Source: Verrucomicrobiota bacterium (lineage in GTDB: Bacteria > Verrucomicrobiota > Verrucomicrobiia > Opitutales > Opitutaceae). From it: 64,000 bases of DNA. This document shows positions 29,301-37,907 of the stretch, piece by piece. The stretch spans positions 37,443-101,442 of the forward strand of contig JAEWBF010000055.1 of the NCBI GenBank assembly GCA_023391285.1, given 5' to 3'. Each line of letters begins with the position of its first letter. Position 1 is the stretch's first letter. Made by a program: the position numbers and the translations under genes. The notes below the pieces were generated by a model. The model saw nothing but the letters and a program-made list of their open reading frames with translations, was not told the DNA's origin and ran no database searches.

Positions 29301-31887
29301 CGTCGGCGCTCTCGTGTCCACGAGCGTTCCGTCCGGCAGCGTCTTCCCGCTCGGCACGACGACCGTCGAGGTCAGTGCGATCGACGAAGCCGGCAACGAG
29401 TCGACCGGATCGTTCACGATCACCGTGATCGATTCCACGAAGCCGCTGCTGCAGCTTCCGGCAAATCTGGTGATCGAAGCCACCGGTCCGGCGGGCGCGA
29501 TCGCCACGTTCAGCGCCTCGGCGACCGATCTCGTCGACGGCAACCTTTCGGTTTTGCTCGCTCCGGAATCCGGCAGCGTCTTCCCGATCGGCACGACCGC
29601 CGTGCAGGCGACCGCCACGGACTCCACGGGCAACACCGTGTCGGACATTTTCACCGTCACCGTCGTTGATACGACGGCTCCGGTCATCGCGCCGCTCGAT
29701 AATCTGATCGTCGAAGCGACGAGCGCCGCCGGTGCCGTGGTCGAGTTCTCACCGAGCGCGCTCGATATCGTGAACGATGCGGTGAGCGTCACGGCCTCGC
29801 CTGCGTCCGGCAGCACGTTCGCTCTCGGCGAAACGATCGTCACACTCACGGCCACTGACGCCGCCGGCAACACGGCCACGACGACCTTCACCGTCACCGT
29901 GGTCGATACGACCGCGCCCACGATCGCGACGCCGGCCAACATCATCGCTGAAGCGACCAGCGCCGACGGCGCCACCGTGATCTTCGATCTCTCCGCCAGC
30001 GATCTCGTCGACGGAGCCGTGGCGGTCGATTCGAGCCATGCGTCCGGAAATGTCTTCCCGATCGGCACGACCGTCGTGACGCTTTCGTCCGAAGACGCTG
30101 CAGGCAACCGGGCCGAGAGTTCGTTCACCGTTCTGGTGCGCGACACCACCGCGCCCGTCATCGCGCCGCTCGACGATCTCGTCATCGAAGCGACGAGTGC
30201 TGCCGGTGCGACCGCGACTTTCGTCGCGAACGCGACCGACGCCGTCGGTGCGACCGTTTCCTATAGCATCGCTCCCGGCAGCACGTTCGCGCTCGGCACC
30301 ACGACGGTCACCGTCACCGCCGCAGACGCCGCCGGCAACACGTCGACGGCTTCGTTTGCGATCGTCGTGCGCGATACGACTGCTCCCGCGCTCTTCCCCC
30401 CGACCGGCCAAACGCTCGAAACGACGAGCGCCGCCGGGGCGGTCGCCACCTATACGGCGAGCGCGTTCGATATCGTGAGCGGCAGCGTTCCGGTCTCGTT
30501 CAACATCGAACCGGGCAGCACGTTCCCGCTTGGCACGACCACCGTGACGGCGAGCACGATCGACCCCGCCGGTAACGCCGCGTCGGCGGTATTCTCCATC
30601 GTGGTCGTCGACACGACCGCTCCGGTGATTGTCACGCCGGCCAACATCGTTCTCGAAGCGACCGGTCCTGCCGGCGCGGTGGCCACGTTCGCGCCGAGCG
30701 CGTCCGACATCGTCAGCGGCAACGTCGCGGTCTCTTCGAGCAACGCTTCGGGCAGCGTCTTCCCGCTCGGTGTCACCACCGTTTCGCTGATCGCCACGGA
30801 CGCGGCCGGTAACAGCAGCTCCTCGGCCTTCACGGTAACCGTTGTCGATACGACTGCGCCGACGCTGACCGTGCCGGCCAACATCTTGGTCGATTCGACT
30901 ACGGTGATGGGCGCGACCGTGACCTTCAGTGTCGCGGCCAGCGATATCGTCGACGGCACGCTCGCACCGACGTTGAGCAAGGCTTCCGGCACGCTCTTCC
31001 CGATCGGAGCCACGGTTGTTACTGCGAGCGTCACGGACGCTGCCGGCAACACGACGACGAAGACCTTCACCGTCACGGTGCGCGCCCCCGCTGCGGCGCT
31101 GGTGAATCAGATCACGGCGATGAACGGCACCATCAACGGTTCCATTCAGCAACGCACCCACTACGGCGTCACGCTCAACGGCGGCGCCAAGATCACGGGC
31201 GAGTTGCTCACGGTCGGCACGCCGACGACGCGGTTGAACGGCAAGCCGGACTTCGGCGGCACGGTTGACAGCACCGGCAGCTCCAATCCGGCCGGTTACA
31301 CGATCACGCTCAACGGCAACGCCAGCCTCGGCAAACTCGTGCGTCGTTACGATGCGACCGCGATGCCGACGGTCGCCGCGCCGTCGAACCCCACCGGTTC
31401 GCGCAGCGTGAACATGAACAAGTCGTCCGACGCCATTGGATCGTGGGCTACGCTGCAGAACCTCACGCTCAACGGCAACGTGGGCAACGTCACGGTGCCC
31501 GCGGGCGTTTACGGCAACTTCACCGCCAACGGCGGCAGCGGCTTCACGCTCGGCGTGGCCGGTGCGACGACGCCGACGGTATATCACTTCCAGAACCTCA
31601 CGTTGAACGGCAATAGCGCGTTCAAGGTCGTGGGACCGGTGATCGTGATCGTGAAGAACGGCATCAATGTGAACTCCTCGATGGGCAACAGCGCCAATCC
31701 CGCGTGGCTCGACCTCCGCGTGAGCAACGGTGGCGTCACGTTGAACGGCAACGTGGAGTTCCAAGGCTATGTCACGGCGCCGTCCGGCACCGTCACGATC
31801 AACGGCAACAGCCGCCTGCAAGGCGGGCTCGTCGCCGACAAGCTCGTGCTCAACGGCAACAGCCTGCTGACGCTTCTGCACCGCTAA
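26389..31887 (+). CDS. Giant secreted HYR-repeat protein (adhesin/matrix type)
   Basis: 1832 residues from ATG 26389, which gives a clean signal peptide (SALFLLATCLLLSGVARG). Order: jelly-roll carbohydrate-binding-like domain (LLKNGGFELS to LAVDNFVIET), PA14-like domain (residues about 225-375), putative Ig (LPPGLTVNSSSGVISGTP), two MBG-like repeats (HTYDGSEKSASATTNPAG), then ten HYR repeats of about 79 residues from residue 606 to 1565 (DTTAPVI, GSTFPLGTTTV, DAAGN). The second HYR repeat is split by a jelly-roll insert of about 160 residues. The tail (1570-1832) repeats LNGN/INGN six times and looks like a beta-helix related to polymer-forming proteins. Downstream of the LytTR regulator; ends at a bidirectional terminator. 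Confidence 0.85.
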   Translation: MTILCSRLGARFRSALFLLATCLLLSGVARGQNLNLLKNGGFELSTFNANATAAGFGAIDGSVPSNPLRASAQNWTWSPDPSVPVSQADPYSTAVYIYQSGGLPEGTKAANFGGGSAHGGGSLSQSFAATPGSSYRVSFWVQRVGSSEPISGVVTIRNNANGSNVTTQPVNMSGAPSGQWIQRTFTFVAPSNSLTLTFSDTTPLNSAGNTDLAVDNFVIETLAPKNLTILGASGSPGSIEPNTDYSKDGGLTWYPAYLFTGHPWGNIPGTNAWLNQHPSPFVGLNENVDFRIRFYVPENALAAHMTYQVNADNEADILINGTLVAHTVGGSISSGTIPSQYLVPGINTIYVRLIDYGGWVGLNYRIDISADSADPLQRISPPPSITSPLTANGTVGTPFSYTIQATNSPSTRTASNLPPGLTVNSSSGVISGTPTVAGVYNVALSATNNFGTGNNTLVITIGKGAATVTLGSLVHTYDGSEKSASATTNPAGLPVNFSYTGATLPPINAGTYGVFGAINHANYAGFSNGTLLIQKAPASVSFSNLVQPYNGSAKSVTVTTSPAGLATQVTYNGSTSAPSAIGTYAVAATVTNPNYTGSGSATLTITDTIKPVIALPSAPIVVEATGPSGANVPFTLSAEDNIDGPVSVTPSHASGSLFPLGNTLVTVNAEDAAGNVASASFTVSVVDTTAPTILMSPTAQTNVPITNASFEQNFTWDHDHSIPGWTLTGVAGVVYVPALPGRYITGVAPEGRQVGFVNDGAISQTLPITLQAGKTYTLSGFVGRRSDDPITTGRLALVTSSGVVLAQADSAPDQALATFAHHSTSFTATATDPNLGATLKIVLTNTSNQQVNFDAITLTVGDTPVSAPSDIVTEATSSQGAVVNYTATAFDIVSGTLSVSSGPVSGSTFPIGSTAVALEAIDPAGNVGTATFNVIVRDTTAPTLNIPANQTIEATSAAGAVATFDVTANDAVGALVSTSVPSGSVFPLGTTTVEVSAIDEAGNESTGSFTITVIDSTKPLLQLPANLVIEATGPAGAIATFSASATDLVDGNLSVLLAPESGSVFPIGTTAVQATATDSTGNTVSDIFTVTVVDTTAPVIAPLDNLIVEATSAAGAVVEFSPSALDIVNDAVSVTASPASGSTFALGETIVTLTATDAAGNTATTTFTVTVVDTTAPTIATPANIIAEATSADGATVIFDLSASDLVDGAVAVDSSHASGNVFPIGTTVVTLSSEDAAGNRAESSFTVLVRDTTAPVIAPLDDLVIEATSAAGATATFVANATDAVGATVSYSIAPGSTFALGTTTVTVTAADAAGNTSTASFAIVVRDTTAPALFPPTGQTLETTSAAGAVATYTASAFDIVSGSVPVSFNIEPGSTFPLGTTTVTASTIDPAGNAASAVFSIVVVDTTAPVIVTPANIVLEATGPAGAVATFAPSASDIVSGNVAVSSSNASGSVFPLGVTTVSLIATDAAGNSSSSAFTVTVVDTTAPTLTVPANILVDSTTVMGATVTFSVAASDIVDGTLAPTLSKASGTLFPIGATVVTASVTDAAGNTTTKTFTVTVRAPAAALVNQITAMNGTINGSIQQRTHYGVTLNGGAKITGELLTVGTPTTRLNGKPDFGGTVDSTGSSNPAGYTITLNGNASLGKLVRRYDATAMPTVAAPSNPTGSRSVNMNKSSDAIGSWATLQNLTLNGNVGNVTVPAGVYGNFTANGGSGFTLGVAGATTPTVYHFQNLTLNGNSAFKVVGPVIVIVKNGINVNSSMGNSANPAWLDLRVSNGGVTLNGNVEFQGYVTAPSGTVTINGNSRLQGGLVADKLVLNGNSLLTLLHR

Positions 31888-31934
31888 GACGAAATCGCGG
31901 ATTGCCGCCGGCGAGCACGCTCGCCGGCGCAAAT

Positions 31935-31966
31935 AAAAAGAGCGGGTCTTCGGACCCGCTCTTTTT
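31935..31966. terminator. Bidirectional rho-independent terminator
   Basis: AAAAAGAGCGGGTC (31935-31948), loop TTCG, GACCCGCTCTTTTT (31953-31966). The A-run and T-run make it work for both the HYR-protein gene and the convergent glnD. A further hairpin, CCGGCGAGCACGCTCGCCGG, precedes it at about 31908. Confidence 0.93.
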
Positions 31967-31997
31967 GTTTACGCAAATTGGCGCGCGCGTCTCCGCC

Positions 31998-34805
31998 TCA
32001 GCTCACCGCCGCGACAGCCGCTGCCGGACGGATCACTTCCGTGAGCGTGTCGCGCAGCGCCTGCAGCCGCGGCGTGTCGACGGGCTGCGATGGTTCGGAG
32101 CTTTCGATGTAGAATGTATCGATCGCCACGCCGCGCTCGGTGCCGATGCGTGCGAACGTGATATCGAATCCTTGATCGGAGATGATCTTCGCCAGCCGGT
32201 AGAGCAGGCCGATCTGGTCGCGCGCCTGGATTTCCACGATCGTCCGCTGCATGGCCAGTTCGTGGTAGACTTCCACCGTCGGCGGAAACGAAGTGTGCAA
32301 CGCTTCACCGTTGCTCGTGGCCGTGTAGCGGCTGGCCGCATGCTTCTTCGCCTGCGCGACGATGTCCGGGTAGAGGTCCTTGTTCGCAACGAGCGCCGTC
32401 TCGATCGTGCGCGCAAACGTTTCTTGCGCGGACGTGCTTTGGACAACGCCTCGGCCGGGCTCGACCACGTAGAAGGTGTCGATGGCGATGTGATCCGAAC
32501 GCGAGATCACCTTCGCGCCGAGGATGCTGAGCCCCGCGACGCTGAAGGCGCCTGCAAGTTTGTAGAACAACCCCGCGCGATCCCACGTAACGACATCGAC
32601 CACAGTGAGCGAACGGTTCAGGTCATCGTGCCAGTCGATGATCGGTTTGAGCGTGCCGACGGAGTCCGCGGTGGCGATGGACTTCAGCAGCTTGTTGACC
32701 ATCTGAATGTGCAGCGCGATGTCATCCGGCTCCGTCTGGATGAAGTAGCGCTCGGGGAGCAGCCCGAAATGAGCGACAATCTCTTCGGAGCTGACGCCGG
32801 GGATCTGGCGGGCGATGAGTTCCTGTTGAGTCATTTGCTTCTTCGTTTCGTAAGTGGCGTGAACGGCTTCGCCCAGATTCAGATGCTCCAGCGTAGCGCG
32901 AAAGAGTCGGGTGTGAAGGGTATCTTTGTAACTGTTCCAGAGGCTCGCGGCCGTGCCGCGCGCATCGCAGAACGTGTGAACATAAAGATTCCGCAGGCGC
33001 TCGGGGTTGCCCACGATTTCGGCGAATGCGGCGGCGGTGTTGGGATCATCGACGTCTCGTTTCTGCCAGAATCGTGCCATCACCAGATGATTTTTGATGA
33101 CGAATTCGATGAGTTCACGGCTGTCCGCGTTGATGCCGAGTCGCTCCAGAATGGGTCGCGCAATCGTAACACCTTTTTCTGCATGGCCCTGAATGCCGTC
33201 GGCCTTGCCGATGTCGTGGAGGAGCAGCGTGAGATAGAGCAGCGCCGGATCGTCGGTCTCGTGCAGCGCTTCGCGATATTTTAAGGTGATCGGTTCGGCT
33301 TCCGTGAAAATCAGGTCGAGCTGCCGGATCGCCTCGAGGGTATGCACGTCGGCCGTGTAGCGGTGATAGAACTCGTGCTGCACCAGGCATGTGAGCCCCT
33401 CGAATTCCGGGATGTAGTGTCCGAGCACCCCAAGCTCGTGCATGAGGTTGAGCGTCGGAAAAACCGCGCCGGCTTCGGAAAGGATCGCGCGGAAGGTCAC
33501 GTCGGCGTCACGACAATCCCGATACTCCGGAGTCAGGAGCGGCAGCGATTCGCGGATCAACGCGGCGAGGTGAAAGTCCAGCGCGCAGTCGAGCTGCTGG
33601 CGGTGGCGGAATACGCGGATTAACCGCACGGGATCCTGCTTGAAAACATCCGGCGATTCGGCCGCGAGCTCGCGTCCGCGCAGAACAAAGCCGTCGAGCT
33701 TCTTCGTGCGCCGGAAACGCGAGGCCAGCAGGCTTTCGCGGATGGAAACTTTTCCGCCCGACGCGTCGCGGCCGATCGTCAGCGCCAGCCGGCTTTCCAC
33801 GAGTTTCGAAATGCGGAAGACCGATTGCGCCGAGCGGTAGTAATCCTGCATGAACCGCTCCACGCGCAGGAGCAGATCGGTATCATGATAACCGAGGGCG
33901 TCGGCCACTTTCGGCTGCAGGTCGAGGTCCAGCACGTCGGTCGGGCGCGAACTGAGAAAATGCATCTCGTTGCGCACGCGGAACAGAAAGTCGTAGGCGC
34001 GGGTGAACTCCGCGAGCTCTTCGGCCCGCAAGTAGTTCTGCGTCGCGAGTTCCTCCATCGCCGAGATACCGAGCTTCACCCGCGACATCCAGAGGGCATT
34101 TTGGTAATCGCGCAGGCCGCCGACGCCGTTTTTGACATCCGGCTCCTGCAGAAAAACCGTGTCACCGTATTTCGCGCGGCGCGCCGCCTGATCTCCCAAA
34201 CGCGCGGCGATGTAGCCTTTGGGATCTTCGGCCGTGGAAAACGCGCGATACGCCTGAGCGAACGTATCGTAGAGCGAAGACGATCCGGCGACGAGGCGCG
34301 ACTCGAGCAGCGAAGTGAGCGTCTGGATGTCCTTCCGCGCTTCGGCGAAGACTTCGTCGATGTTTCGCGTCGAGTGTCCGACTTTCAGTCCGCAATCCCA
34401 GAGCGGGTAGAGGATCTCGTTGGAGAGGTGTTCGATATAGGTTTTGATATCCGCCGGCTTCGTCTTGGCGGGAAAGAGAAACATGATGTCGACGTCGCTC
34501 AGCGGGCTGAGTTCGCTGCGCCCGTAGCCGCCCAGCGCGACAAGCGCGACCGGCGCCGGCGCCTTCCCGTGCTGGCGCAAGTAGCTCGCCGACGCGCCTT
34601 CGAAGAGACGGAGGAGCATGCGATCGATCACGGCGGCGCGTTCATGCGCGATCTCCAAGCCCGAGGCGCCCGCGCGATGCCGCTCGCGCAAAATGGCGCC
34701 CTGCGCCTGCAGGTAAGCCTTGCACGCAGCAAGCCGTTCCGCAGGCGTGGCGGATTCCGGGTAGGCGAGAGGGTCGACCGGGTTTTGGGTGGGCGTGACA
34801 GGCAT
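31998..34805 (-). CDS. glnD: [Protein-PII] uridylyltransferase / uridylyl-removing enzyme GlnD
   Basis: 935 residues, full length for GlnD. Nucleotidyltransferase motif LGGYGRSELSPLSDVD near residue 92, the GlnD linker (EPDVKNGVGGLRDYQNALW near 220), an HD hydrolase domain with LLLHDIGKADGIQGHAEKG near 530, and two C-terminal ACT domains (about 715-800 and 840-920) for glutamine sensing. It adds and removes UMP on PII proteins and so couples nitrogen status to glutamine synthetase and transcription. Divergent from valS across 143 bases; no PII or glnA gene is in the window. Confidence 0.95.
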   Translation of the reverse strand: MPVTPTQNPVDPLAYPESATPAERLAACKAYLQAQGAILRERHRAGASGLEIAHERAAVIDRMLLRLFEGASASYLRQHGKAPAPVALVALGGYGRSELSPLSDVDIMFLFPAKTKPADIKTYIEHLSNEILYPLWDCGLKVGHSTRNIDEVFAEARKDIQTLTSLLESRLVAGSSSLYDTFAQAYRAFSTAEDPKGYIAARLGDQAARRAKYGDTVFLQEPDVKNGVGGLRDYQNALWMSRVKLGISAMEELATQNYLRAEELAEFTRAYDFLFRVRNEMHFLSSRPTDVLDLDLQPKVADALGYHDTDLLLRVERFMQDYYRSAQSVFRISKLVESRLALTIGRDASGGKVSIRESLLASRFRRTKKLDGFVLRGRELAAESPDVFKQDPVRLIRVFRHRQQLDCALDFHLAALIRESLPLLTPEYRDCRDADVTFRAILSEAGAVFPTLNLMHELGVLGHYIPEFEGLTCLVQHEFYHRYTADVHTLEAIRQLDLIFTEAEPITLKYREALHETDDPALLYLTLLLHDIGKADGIQGHAEKGVTIARPILERLGINADSRELIEFVIKNHLVMARFWQKRDVDDPNTAAAFAEIVGNPERLRNLYVHTFCDARGTAASLWNSYKDTLHTRLFRATLEHLNLGEAVHATYETKKQMTQQELIARQIPGVSSEEIVAHFGLLPERYFIQTEPDDIALHIQMVNKLLKSIATADSVGTLKPIIDWHDDLNRSLTVVDVVTWDRAGLFYKLAGAFSVAGLSILGAKVISRSDHIAIDTFYVVEPGRGVVQSTSAQETFARTIETALVANKDLYPDIVAQAKKHAASRYTATSNGEALHTSFPPTVEVYHELAMQRTIVEIQARDQIGLLYRLAKIISDQGFDITFARIGTERGVAIDTFYIESSEPSQPVDTPRLQALRDTLTEVIRPAAAVAAVS

Positions 34806-34948
34806 GAAGCGCCGAAGTGAGCGAAAAATGCGCCATTTCGCGAGGGGGAAGTGGCCGGAAGCAAAGGGAGTCCTGGCAACGCTGTTTAACCACTTGCCTC
34901 GCGGGAGCGGCGGGCGTTTTCTCCGCGGTTTAGTCCCGACAACGACCC

Positions 34949-37654
34949 ATGGCCGAGATCACCAAGAGCTACGAACCGCGCGACGTGGAAAAGAAATGGT
35001 ATGCCGCCTGGCTGGAAGCCAAGGCCTTCCGCGGCGAAGTCGATCCGGCGCGCGCGCCTTACTCGATCGTGATTCCGCCGCCGAACGTTACGGGCGTGCT
35101 CACGATGGGCCACGTGTTGAACAACACGATCCAGGACATCCTCATCCGGCGCGCCCGTCTCGAAGGCCATTCCACCATGTGGCTGCCAGGCACGGATCAC
35201 GCCGGCATCGCGACGCAGACCGTCGTCGAACGCGAACTGCGCAAACAGAAGAAGACGCGTCACGATTTCGGCCGCGAGAAGTTCGTCGAAAAGGTCTGGG
35301 AGTGGCGCCACGAAAAAGGCGGCATCATCCTTGAACAGCTCCGCCGTCTCGGCGCGTCGTGCGACTGGGATCGCACGGCGTTCACGATGGATCCGGCGTA
35401 TTCGCAACGCGTGTTGCACGTGTTCGTCGAACTCTTCAACCGCGGCTATATCTACCGCGGCAAACGCATGGTGAACTGGTGCCCGGTGTCGCTCACCGCA
35501 CTTTCCGACGAGGAAGTCATCATGAAGCCGGTGAACGGCACGATGTATCGCGTGCGCTACCAGCTCGTCGATCAGCCCGACCGATTCATCGAGGTTAAAA
35601 CCACGCGCCCCGAAACGATTCCTGGCGACGTCGCGATTGCCGTTCATCCCGAGGATCCGCGCTACGCCGATATCATCGGCAAGAAGGTCCATCGTCCCAT
35701 CGGTCCGGCCGCGGAGATTCCGATCATCGCCGATGCGTCCGTCGATAAGGAGTTCGGCACCGGCGCGCTGAAGATTACGCCCGCGCACGACAAGGTCGAT
35801 TACGAGATCGGCCTCCGCCACAAGCTGCCCGTCGTCGACGTGCTGAAGCCGAACGGCGTCCTCAACGACCTCGCCGGTCCCGAGCTCGCTGGTGTCGAGC
35901 GCTTCGCTGGCCGCAAGAAAGCCGCGGAGCTGTTGAAAGCCGCCGGCGCACTCGTCGCCGAGGAAGCCTACGCCAACAACGTCGGCTATTCCGAACGCGC
36001 CGATGTCCCGATCGAACCGCGCCTGACCGAGCAGTGGTGGTTGAAATACCCGCGGGTCGAAGAGGCCAAGGCCGCCGTGCGCGACGGTCACATCAAATTT
36101 CATCCGGAACGCTGGTCGAAGGTTTACCTGCACTGGCTCGAAAACATCCAGGATTGGTGCATCAGCCGTCAGCTCTGGTGGGGACATCGCATCCCGGTCT
36201 GGTATCGAAAAGGTGGAGACCGCTCCGATCCGAAGAACTGGCACGTGTCCGTCGACGGTCCGGCCGATCCGGAAAACTGGGAGCAGGAAGAAGACGTGCT
36301 CGATACGTGGGCCTCTTCGTGGCTGTGGCCCTTCGCGACGCTCGGCTGGCCCGACGAAGCAGAGATGAAGCGCGACGGCTTCGATTACTTCTACCCGACG
36401 AGCACGCTCGTGACCGGACCCGACATCATCTTCTTCTGGGTCGCGCGCATGATCATGGCCGGTTTGGAATTCGTTCGGCCCGGCGAACCGCTCGAGCGGC
36501 GAATTCCGTTCAAGGACGTCTACTTCACCGGCATCATTCGCGACCAGCAGGGGAGAAAGATGTCCAAGTCGCTCGGCAACTCGCCCGATCCGCTCGACTT
36601 GATCGATAGCTACGGCGCCGATGGCTTGCGCTTCGGCATCATCTCGATCGCGCCACAAGGCCAGGACATCCGCTTTCAGGAGGATCGCATCGAAAGCGGT
36701 AAGAATTTCTGCAACAAGCTGTGGAACGCCTGCCGTTTCCGCCAGATGAGCGGCGAGGCCGGCGACAACTCCACGCTCGCTGCGATCGTTTCGCGCCTCG
36801 AGCCGGCGAAGTTCGACGCCGACGATCACGCCATTCTCGATCGTTTGTTCGCCACCACGCGCGAAGTCGATCGGTGCTTCACGAACTTCGAGTTCAGCGC
36901 GGCCGTCCAGGCGTTGTATGCGTTTTTCTGGAACGACTTCTGCGACTGGTATGTGGAGGTCTCGAAAGCGAAGATGCAGGCCGCGGACACCAAGGCCAAC
37001 TGCTTGGCGATCCAGGATCTCGTGCTCCGCCAGACCCTGCTGCTGCTGCATCCTTTTATTCCGTTCATCACCGAGGAGCTGTGGGGACTTCTTGGATACG
37101 GCGCCGCCGGGTCGTTCATCCAAAACGCCCGCCTCGAAAACGCCTCGCACCTCGCCACGTCCGCCGCCTCACAGGGATTGATGCTCGATCGGGCGCAGAT
37201 CGCCACCGTCGAAGACTTGAAGACCTTTGTTTCGCAAGCCCGCGCGCTGAAGGCCGAACATAATCTGGCGAGCCGCCGCGATGTGACGTTCTTCATCACG
37301 GCGAACGACGAGCAATGGACGACCTTGTCGGCCAATCTCGCGAAACTCGTGCGCATGACGGGCGCGAGCGTCATCGAGCGTCGCGACCGGGTCGATGGCG
37401 CTCCGGCCGTCGTCACACCGCTCGGCACGGCCTATCTCGATCTCGCGAGCACCGTCGACGTTGCCGCTGAAAAAACGCGTCTTTCCAAGGAGCTCGAACA
37501 GCTCGCGAAGCACATCGCGGGCACAGAGTCGCGCCTGGCCAATCAGGCGTTCGTCAGCAAAGCCCCGCCCGCCGTCCTCGAGGGCGCGCGCAAGCAACTC
37601 GCCGACCTCCAAGCGAAACGCACCGAAGTCGAACGCCTGCTCAAAGCGCTTTGA
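34949..37654 (+). CDS. valS: Valyl-tRNA synthetase
   Basis: 901 residues, class I synthetase. HIGH-type motif in PPPNVTGVLTMGHVLNN (His-Met-Gly-His equivalent near residue 53), KMSKS motif GRKMSKSLGNSPDPLDL near 537, an editing CP1 insert between them (TTRPETIPGDVAIAVHPEDPRY), anticodon-binding domain, and a C-terminal coiled-coil arm from about residue 835 (KTRLSKELEQLAKHIAGTESRL) as expected for ValRS. It charges tRNA-Val in the cytoplasm. No T-box leader was seen in the 143-base upstream gap. Confidence 0.97.
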   Translation: MAEITKSYEPRDVEKKWYAAWLEAKAFRGEVDPARAPYSIVIPPPNVTGVLTMGHVLNNTIQDILIRRARLEGHSTMWLPGTDHAGIATQTVVERELRKQKKTRHDFGREKFVEKVWEWRHEKGGIILEQLRRLGASCDWDRTAFTMDPAYSQRVLHVFVELFNRGYIYRGKRMVNWCPVSLTALSDEEVIMKPVNGTMYRVRYQLVDQPDRFIEVKTTRPETIPGDVAIAVHPEDPRYADIIGKKVHRPIGPAAEIPIIADASVDKEFGTGALKITPAHDKVDYEIGLRHKLPVVDVLKPNGVLNDLAGPELAGVERFAGRKKAAELLKAAGALVAEEAYANNVGYSERADVPIEPRLTEQWWLKYPRVEEAKAAVRDGHIKFHPERWSKVYLHWLENIQDWCISRQLWWGHRIPVWYRKGGDRSDPKNWHVSVDGPADPENWEQEEDVLDTWASSWLWPFATLGWPDEAEMKRDGFDYFYPTSTLVTGPDIIFFWVARMIMAGLEFVRPGEPLERRIPFKDVYFTGIIRDQQGRKMSKSLGNSPDPLDLIDSYGADGLRFGIISIAPQGQDIRFQEDRIESGKNFCNKLWNACRFRQMSGEAGDNSTLAAIVSRLEPAKFDADDHAILDRLFATTREVDRCFTNFEFSAAVQALYAFFWNDFCDWYVEVSKAKMQAADTKANCLAIQDLVLRQTLLLLHPFIPFITEELWGLLGYGAAGSFIQNARLENASHLATSAASQGLMLDRAQIATVEDLKTFVSQARALKAEHNLASRRDVTFFITANDEQWTTLSANLAKLVRMTGASVIERRDRVDGAPAVVTPLGTAYLDLASTVDVAAEKTRLSKELEQLAKHIAGTESRLANQAFVSKAPPAVLEGARKQLADLQAKRTEVERLLKAL

Positions 37655-37749
37655 ACTAAAGCCCAGCCGCCCACGGCCGAAAGGGGGAGTGCGGGGCTTC
37701 GGCCCGCACGTCTGCACCTGTCGCGCAAGCTACAGCCTCGCCCAACTTG

Positions 37750-37766
37750 CTCCGGCAATTTTTGCC
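37750..37766. promoter_or_regulatory. Candidate enhancer (UAS) of flhB-operon sigma-54 promoter
   Basis: CTCCGGCAATTTTTGCC contains the dyad GGCAA-N3-TTGCC. The same 17-mer with one change (G for T in the spacer) occurs at 45733 upstream of the other sigma-54 promoter. It lies 123 bases before the promoter, a typical distance for a bacterial enhancer-binding protein. It also resembles a weak terminator hairpin, but the duplication argues for a binding site. Confidence 0.55.
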
Positions 37767-37872
37767 GCGTGATCCGGCGAAACGCAGGCGTTCGTTCCGC
37801 GCAGCACCCGCAGACGCACAGATAAAAGTTTAAATAGCTGATGGAGAACGGCTAGCTATCGCGGAAATCCCC

Positions 37873-37889
37873 TTGGCATCGGCGTTGCT
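37873..37889 (+). promoter_or_regulatory. Sigma-54 promoter of the flhB-flhA-flhF-fliA-mot operon
   Basis: TTGGCATCGGCGTTGCT has GG at -24 (37875-37876) and GC at -12 (37887-37888) with exactly ten bases between them, and follows the TGGCAY-N5-TTGCW consensus except at one flanking position. The predicted start near 37900 leaves a leader of only about 8 bases before the flhB ATG. Confidence 0.82.
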
Positions 37890-37907
37890 AAAACGCGGGT
37901 GCAACCA

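Noticed and set aside
28200..31085. Possible CRISPR or satellite array from evenly spaced repeats of about 237 bases
   Set aside because: The repeats are in frame, translate as HYR domains and have no spacer/repeat structure.
29749..31932. 727-codon open frame antisense to the HYR protein
   Set aside because: It follows the period of the HYR repeats, is Arg/Asp/Gly rich with no recognisable domain, and arises from high-GC codon bias on the sense strand.
34806..34948. T-box or riboswitch leader of valS
   Set aside because: The gap to glnD is only 143 bases and shows neither a T-box sequence nor a terminator/antiterminator pair.
34886..37150. 754-codon antisense frame over valS
   Set aside because: valS is unambiguous; the antisense product has shadow composition only.
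37750..37766. Rho-independent terminator after valS (GGCAA hairpin with T-run)
   Set aside because: The stem is only five base pairs, T residues are in the loop rather than after the stem, and the same 17-mer recurs upstream of another sigma-54 promoter, so a binding site is preferred. A minor terminator role is not excluded.
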